Part shown: positions 58,026-64,000 of the stretch, in pieces
How positions within the stretch are numbered: the stretch's first letter is position 1
How the letters are laid out: each line of letters opens with the position of its first letter
NCBI RefSeq assembly: GCF_000699445.3
Contig: NC_067196.1
Location: forward strand, 35,236,616 to 35,300,615
DNA length: 64,000 nucleotides
Reading direction: 5' to 3'
DNA from: Schistosoma haematobium
Lineage: Eukaryota > Platyhelminthes > Trematoda > Strigeidida > Schistosomatidae
Made by a program: the position numbers and the translations under genes
The notes under the pieces: generated by a model
The model's input: the letters and a program-made list of their open reading frames with translations, nothing else
What the model was told of the DNA's origin: nothing
Database searches by the model: none

Positions 58026-58565
58026 TGTTATGACCTTGGATGTCTGACTTTTCGATCACACGACTTATCTACCAATCCGAATACGACTTATACGAATCTT
58101 CACACTAGGCCAACCAATGACGTTCAACCGGTGTGGGCAGTTTAGCGTCCTTATTGGTCCTATGTCCTACGAGCCCTTCCACTTGAGTCCAGAACACAAT
58201 ACCAGCTTCCGAATCAGAGCAGATCAGACCAGAATCAGAGCAGATCGTTTATTTCAGGCATACTTGGTTTATATATCAATCATACAGACCGCAACGTACC
58301 ATAAAATAGGAAATAATATTTGTACACAAATAAGCCAAAAAGTGGCTGTGAATGAAGGAGGCAGTAGTTAATAAACTGAACATAACTTAAGGACCGTAAA
58401 TCGTACAATAATAAATTATAGGTCAAAATAAAGCTTATCATAAAAGGAATATAAATATCCATAGTGTAATTGTTGCGTAGTTATACAATAAGAATATTTA
58501 TAGAATATTAGTCCATGAATAGTCCTTGGAATTTACCTGTAGTTTAATCTTCACCGGATATAACA
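58026..58565 (-). mobile_element. 5' LTR of compact element
   Basis: 540 bp, apparently identical to the left LTR, and upstream of the ORF on the minus strand. GTTTC follows at 58566-58570. Confidence 0.92.
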
Positions 58566-58954
58566 GTTTCCACATGTTATGCTAACGCAGTACTTTCAAT
58601 GTATTGAAACACTTCACTCCATCTGACAATAGTTGCAACATAGACCTCACGTTGCGTTATATACTACTCACAAATGATCTAGTGAGTAGCGTCCAAAACA
58701 GTAGTAGGACATCAATGTCTAAAAAGTTGGACGAAAGCGTTATCTCTGAAACTGCATGTATAACAAACTTGAATAAGACTTAAAAAATACCACTTACTTA
58801 CTTACTTACGCCTGTTACTCCTCGTGAAGGAACATAGGCCTCTCACCAGCACTCGCCATCCAACCCTGTCCTGGGCAACCCTATCCAGCTCCTTACAGTT
58901 GTTATTCATCCTTTCCATATCTGCTTTTATTTCCCGACGTAATGTGTTCTTTGG

Positions 58955-61189
58955 TCATCCTCTTTTTCGCCTTCCTTCAGGATTCCAAGTTAGGGCTTGT
59001 CTCGTGATGCAGTTTGATGATTTGCGTAGTGCATGTCCTATCCATTTCCATCGTCTTTTCCTAATTTCTTCCTCAGCTAGAAGCTGGTTTGTTCTCTCCC
59101 ATAGTAGGCTGTTGCTGATGGTATCCGGCCAATGGATGTTGAGTATCTTGCGTAGACAGCTATATATAAATACTTGCACCTTCTTGATTGTGGTTGTTGT
59201 AGTTCTCCAAGTTTCAACTCCGTACAGTAGAACTGCCTTGACATTCGTATTGAAGATTCTCACTTTGATATTGGTTGAAAGTTGTTTTGAGTTCCTTATG
59301 TCCTTCAACTGTAGGAATGCTGTCCTTGTGTTGCCAATCCTCGCCTTTACGTCTGCATCTGAACCTCCTTGTTCATCGATTATGCTTCTCAGGTACGTGA
59401 AAGATTCCACGTCTTCCAGAGCTTCTCCATCAAATGTGATTGGGTTGATATTATCCGTAATGTGTCTAAGAATCATGGTTTCTCCTTTGTGTATATTGAT
59501 GCCTACTGATGCAGAGACTGCTGCTACACTGGCTGTCTTCATCTGCATCTGTTCGCGTGTACGCGATAGGAGGGCTAGGTCATCTACGAAGTCCAGATCG
59601 TCTAATTGGTTCTGAGCTGTCCATTGTATTCCGTGTTTTCCTTCAGAAGTCGAGGTCTTCATAATCCAGTCGATCACCAGAAGAAAGAGGAAGGGAGAGA
59701 GTAGATAGCCTTGTCTGACTCCGGTCCTTACTTGGAATGCATCTGTCAGCTGTCCTCCATGCACGACCTTGCACTGTAGTCCGTCATATGAGTTCCGGAT
59801 AATATTGACAATCTTCTCAGGAACTCCGTAGTGTCGAAGAAGTTTCCATAACGTTCTCCTATCTACACTGTCAAACGCCTTTTCATAATCAATGAAGTTG
59901 ATGTACAGTGACGAGTTCCACTCAACTGATTGTTCGACGATGATCCGCAGTGTCGCAATTTGGTTAGTGCACGACCGATCCTTACGGAATCCAGCTTGTT
60001 GATCTCGAAGTTGGGCGTCTACTGCGCCTTTCATCCGGTTCAGCAACAATCTGTTGAAGACTTTCCCTGGTATTGACAGTAGTGTAATGCCTCTGTAGTT
60101 TTCACATTTGCTCAGATCTCCTTTCTTTGGAATCTTGATGAGGTGTCCTTCTTTCCAGTCCGTCAGCACTTGTTCCTCCTCCCAAATCTTTTTGAATAGA
60201 GGGTAAAGCATGCTTGTGGTTACTTCGACGTCTGATTTCAGTGCTTCAGCTGGTATGTTGTCGGGTCCTGCTGCTTTCCCGTTCTTGATTTGTCTGACGG
60301 CCATTCTAATTTCTTCCATCGTTGGTGGGTTGACATCTATAGGAAGGTCTATGTGTGCTGCTTCGATGTCCGGTGGATTCATTGGAGCCGGCCTATTCAG
60401 GAGTTCCTCGAAGTATTCTACCCATCTGTTTCGCTGTTGTTGGATTTCAGTGATTGGATTGCCTTCTTTGTCTTCGACCGGCCTCTCTGGTTTACTGTAT
60501 TTCCCTGATAGTTTCTTCGTTGTATCGTGAAGCTGATTCATATTTCCTTCTCTATCAGCTTTTTCTGCCGTCGTTGCTAGTTCTTCCACGTATTTCTTCC
60601 TGTCGGCTCTAATGCTCCTCTTCACTTGCTTGTTTGCTTCTATGTATTCAGCTTGTGCTTGGACTTTCTCTGCTCGTGTTCGGCTGTTGTTAATTGCTGT
60701 CTTCTTGTTCTTCCTTTCTTTGATCTTGTCCAGTGTTTCTATAGAGATCCATTCCTTATGATGGTGTTTCTTTAGACCCAGAACCTCTTGACACGTTGAA
60801 GTCAATGCTTCTTTGATACTTTTCCAGTTGTCCTCCATAGTAGTCTCTTCTTCCTTCAGTAGATCCTGTAAAGCTTGGAACCTGTTGTTGAGAGCTATCT
60901 TTAATTCGTTGATTTTGTTAGTATCTCGAAGGAAGGCTGTATTGAACCTTTGTAGTGCTGTTTGTCCAGTTGTCCAGTTTTTCTTTAGCTTCAGTTTTAA
61001 ATTGGCTACAACTAGGTGGTGATCTGAAGCTATATCAGCTCCTCTCCTGGTTCTCACATCTTCCATTGTCCTTCGAAACGTTTTATTGATGCAAATATGA
61101 TCTATCTGGTTCTCTGTAGTGTGGTCCGGTGAGATCCATGTAGCTTTGTGTATACGTTTGTGTGGAAATATTGTGCCTACTATGACCAA
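58955..61189 (-). pseudogene. LINE family B endonuclease end and reverse transcriptase
   Basis: A 744-codon frame. Landmarks in order are [20 protein letters not shown] (endonuclease), ASDHHLVVA (final endonuclease block), a long basic linker (LKKHHHKEW), [94 protein letters not shown] and [10 protein letters not shown] (catalytic DD). The C-terminus ends at NPEGRRKRG with TGA, whereas the other copy reads on, so it is slightly truncated. In the GVRQG block a Tyr stands where RTs of this type usually have Cys. Confidence 0.88.
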
Positions 61190-61255
61190 TTTGTTGAATG
61201 CACACAGATTTGCAAATCTTCCTCCATTTTCGTTTCTCTCACCCAGTCCATATCG

Positions 61256-61771
61256 TCACATGATATCTTCATATCCGGTGTTGTCTATTCCAACTTTGGC
61301 ATTTAGATCTTCCATCAGAATGGTGAGGTCTTTTCTTGGGCACTTCTCTATGATTGACTGCAGACGCTCGTAGAATTGATCTTTAGTGTCGTCGTTGCTA
61401 TCATTGGTGGGTGCATAACATTGGATAATATTCATTGTGATCCCCTCCTTTGTTTTGAATGATGCTTTGATGATTCTGAATCCGTGAGATTTCCATCCTA
61501 CAAGTGCGTTTGGTGCTACTTTGGACAGCATTAGAGCAACTCCCTGAGTGTGTGGAGCATTTTCCTCCTCATGACCGGAGTATAGTAGTATATCTCCCGT
61601 AGCTAGCCTTTTCTGTCCAGCTTGGGTCCAATGGGTTTCGCTGTTTCCCAGTACTGCCAAGTTGTATCTCCTCATTTCCGTTGTTATTTGACTGGTCTTC
61701 CCGGTCTCCCACACTGTTCGGACGTTCCGTGTACCCATAAAAATTTCTGCTCCGGTTTTTAGAAGGGGCAT
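61256..61771 (-). pseudogene. LINE family B endonuclease N-terminal part
   Basis: 171 codons in the same frame as the RT ORF: IFMGTRNVRTVWETGK, LAVLGNSETHWTQAG, HAQGVALMLSKVAPNALVGW, MNIIQCYAPTND and LTILMEDLNAKVG. These are the N-terminal EEP blocks, although the family's GDxN appears as MEDLN and the SE(T/C)HW block is kept. It ends at a TGA (61256) after GYEDIM; the frame continues beyond, so a single nonsense change separates it from the rest. Confidence 0.85.
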
Positions 61772-62164
61772 CGGTCACGTGGCTTCCAAAGGAACTCGGC
61801 TTTCACCATGAAGCGTCATAATTCTTCTAAATGAAGACCTAACTCCCAGGGCATAGTTAAAATGGTTTGAATTATTTTTTCTGATAAGCGTTTCTTTGGC
61901 GAGTTAGTTTTATACGGGATGGGGACGCTAACTCCATGCCCAACTCTCCTCCTTTACCCGGGCTTGGGACCGGCAGTAACTCTGGAAGCGCTACAGGCGG
62001 AGTTAAAAATTCTGATGGCAGTTGACAACAAGCTCTCATTTGACCAGATGTGTTCAGTCTTCATAAAGTTGATATACATCTTGAGAAGCTTATTTATTGA
62101 TAGATAATGTTATAAAACCTGTATGCCAGATGTATCAAATGTTATCTTAAAGACAAGAAATAAC

Positions 62165-62275
62165 ACTGTATTCGGGCGTTGGTACGTACTTTTGTATTTC
62201 ACAATGTCATCCGTACATCCACGTCCAGGTCGGAAACTAGCCTGGTTTCCTCGCGTTTTGCATTGATGTACCGTA
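62165..62275 (-). pseudogene. LINE RT scrap
   Basis: The minus-strand peptide KTRGNQASFRPGRGCTDDI matches the NQAGFRPGRGC block of the family A RT. Nothing else of the element is evident here. Confidence 0.55.
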
Positions 62276-62279
62276 CTTG

Positions 62280-63505
62280 GTCGTCAGAAGATCGCAATTT
62301 AATGAAATTGTTAACTAATGAACAAAACACAATCTATTTACGAGAAAATGATGGAGCACCAACTGGACTTCTTAATTTAACTCTCGGTAATCACTAAAAA
62401 ATTCAAATAAACAGTATCTTACACTACTAACAAATGCATGTAAGTAGTCATAGTTTTTTTATTGAAACTAATCAGTCTTTCCATTTATCCTCAGTAGTCA
62501 GAATTCATTTATATTCAATGGTCAATAAAAACCAACGTTATTGAAATTTGAATTCATAAGTCAGATCATGTAGAGATAATATACAAACATCAAGTACTAG
62601 ATAGATTTTTAAAAATTTTTTATTGTTAATCAGCATATGAAAGTAGACAGTATTCTCTTCCAGATGATCTAATTGGGAAAAGTATTATTGTTTCAATTTA
62701 CGATAAAAGGTCTTCTAATATGTTAAAGTCATTACTATTTAAAATGGATTTTAATTTCATTAAAATATACATTAATCACATTAGTTAATCTTATTACTTA
62801 GATTATCATTTAACACATTAGATTTACCTAAAAAATATTATTACAATTAAGTTTATATGAATAGATTTTACATAACTACTATATGAATTTGTCGACAAAA
62901 TTTTCTCGTCCACCTTCTATATTTTATTTGCATACAAGTGAAGTTCACAAAACAGTGATTTATAGAAAAAGCGGTTCTTTATTGAACAATTTCAATAAAT
63001 TAGTTACAAATCTCTACTTGTGGGGCATCTGTAGCGTTGACCGCGTCTGAAAGTCTGAAATGAAATTAGGCTTCCTGGAATAACATAAAGAATAATTAAA
63101 ACATACGATAGTACAAATGACAGCTGATTGCTGTCTAAACTTGATAACAGTTTATCAACAAGCAAAAACGGAACCAAGAACAAACAATAAATAAGGGTTA
63201 AACAACTATACATAATTGAAAATAACTGTTAGAAGGATTGAGACAAAGTGAATATAACAAAAAGTGCAATAAGTGCTATAAGTATTTGTAAATATTTTAG
63301 AATACTGCACTAAAAACTTGTACTACAACATACGTGTAGAAATTACTAGGAATTCAACTGTTTACTGAATATTAATAAGTAGTATGAAACAAGACACAAA
63401 GGAGTTGGAGAGAAGTGTAAGGTTTTGTGACCCTGAATCTGACTCCTATTCGATCGTATGTTGATCGCTATCGAAATAAACATTTCGCCAATCCTCGTAT
63501 ATAAT
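62280..63505. other. No gene recognised
   Basis: Very AT-rich (62400-63000 especially), with no coding frame, splice context or repeat that I can support. Confidence 0.35.
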
Positions 63506-63509
63506 CATC

Positions 63510-63868
63510 GGATTGAATCGCGTTAGTGAATAACGGAATTAAATAAGTCGAATTCGTGAATGAAATTCCAATGAGTATACTTCATACAATCGTTGATCTG
63601 AACAAACAATCAAGGAGACGGAGAGAAACAAAACTAAATGATGCGCAGTGAAGAAAATAAGTGAGCCAACTCAATTTAGCCAAGCGTGAATCGAACAAAA
63701 ATAAGTTACAGATATGTGATGAATAGGATCAGAAGTGAACTCACATCGCTCATATGATTAATATGATTACTAAGCGAATAATTGACAAGGTCAAAAATAT
63801 GACTCAAGACAAATGAATAAATTGGCTTGTCCGGAAGCTAGAATAAGCTATGTGGGATTAACATAGCA
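63510..63868 (+). repeat. Dispersed repeat, copy 3
   Basis: Same family as 13770-14131: GCGTTAGTGAATAACGGAAT near the left, then GTGATGAATAGGAT, and CTTGTCCGGAAGCTAGAATA with ATGTGGGATTAACATAGCA at the right. Same orientation as the other two copies, about 50 kb away. Confidence 0.5.
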
Positions 63869-64000
63869 ACTGACACTACAAAGGATGGAGAACGCGAACA
63901 GAATAGACAGTTTCAAATATAATTAGAAAGAACAAATTTAGGTATTTTTTTCGACACATCAACTCCTTATGGCCATGATTCAGTTTCATCATAAGTTTTA

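Larger units (their letters stand above)
56305..58565 (-). mobile_element. Compact non-autonomous LTR element
   Basis: Two 540-bp LTRs (56305-56844, 58026-58565) look identical, start TGTTAT and end ATAACA, and are flanked by the 5-bp repeat GTTTC (56300-56304, 58566-58570). The 1181-bp interior, on the minus strand, has a primer-binding-like TGGCGACGGGG beside the right LTR, one 299-codon ORF, and an A-run plus GGGGGAGG polypurine tract beside the left LTR. No protease, RT or integrase is present, so it must use enzymes from another element. Intact ends and target duplication point to recent insertion. Confidence 0.9.
58792..62004 (-). mobile_element. RTE-like LINE (family B), nearly full length
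   Basis: The 5' end (minus strand) is AACTCCGCCTGTAGC at 62004 and the 3' end is a TAAG-repeat tail at about 58810-58792. One long ORF runs 61771-58955, interrupted once by TGA at 61258-61256. It encodes an endonuclease and RT and is the best preserved LINE in the window. The clade call rests on the endonuclease-RT order, the single ORF and the short simple-repeat tail. Confidence 0.9.

Noticed and set aside
58824..59615. 263-codon plus-strand ORF
   Set aside because: It is antisense to the LINE RT C-terminal region at 58955-61189, whose minus-strand frame has clear motifs.

Overview
This window is AT-rich animal DNA dominated by retrotransposons. It is most likely from a blood fluke (Schistosoma or a close relative). 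The reasons are the mix of Ty3/Gypsy LTR elements, two RTE-like LINE families, a CR1-like LINE and a tRNA-derived SINE, all of types I recognise from schistosomes, together with host-type exons separated by very small introns (35, 48 and 52 bp). The species cannot be fixed from sequence alone. No bacterial-type operons, CRISPR arrays or rRNA genes are visible.

Layout. (1) 1-10899: a head-to-tail array, period about 2065 bp, of an internally deleted Gypsy element in which a short gag start is joined to the end of integrase; six LTRs and five internal segments are present and the left end is cut by the window. (2) 10900-19288: mostly unique or decayed DNA with old repeat fragments and the 3' end of a minus-strand host gene with micro-introns (18266-18813). 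(3) 19289-28918: minus-strand retroelements: a deleted Gypsy element holding an inverted gag duplication (hairpin), a 4.7-kb Gypsy element with apparently identical LTRs but many coding lesions, a CR1-like RT remnant, and an older Gypsy pol interrupted by a SINE with a 10-bp target duplication. (4) 29801-49651: a plus-strand, multi-exon host gene whose C-terminus is a Rubicon-homology zinc domain (autophagy/endosome regulator family). Its introns hold a Gypsy fragment, a 3.7-kb LINE, a probable solo LTR and LINE scraps. (5) 50634-62275: nested and inverted LINEs, and a compact LTR element with 540-bp LTRs, a 5-bp target duplication and one unassigned ORF. (6) 62276-64000: no gene seen, apart from a dispersed repeat.

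Working together. The host content is the Rubicon-like gene and the micro-intron gene; nearly everything else is mobile DNA. Several copies look recently moved (LTR pairs with no visible differences, clear target duplications) yet are defective, which points to mobilisation in trans. Two near-identical inverted LINE copies bracket exons 39273-49651 of the Rubicon-like gene, and another inverted LINE pair shows a sharply bounded near-identical patch that suggests gene conversion.
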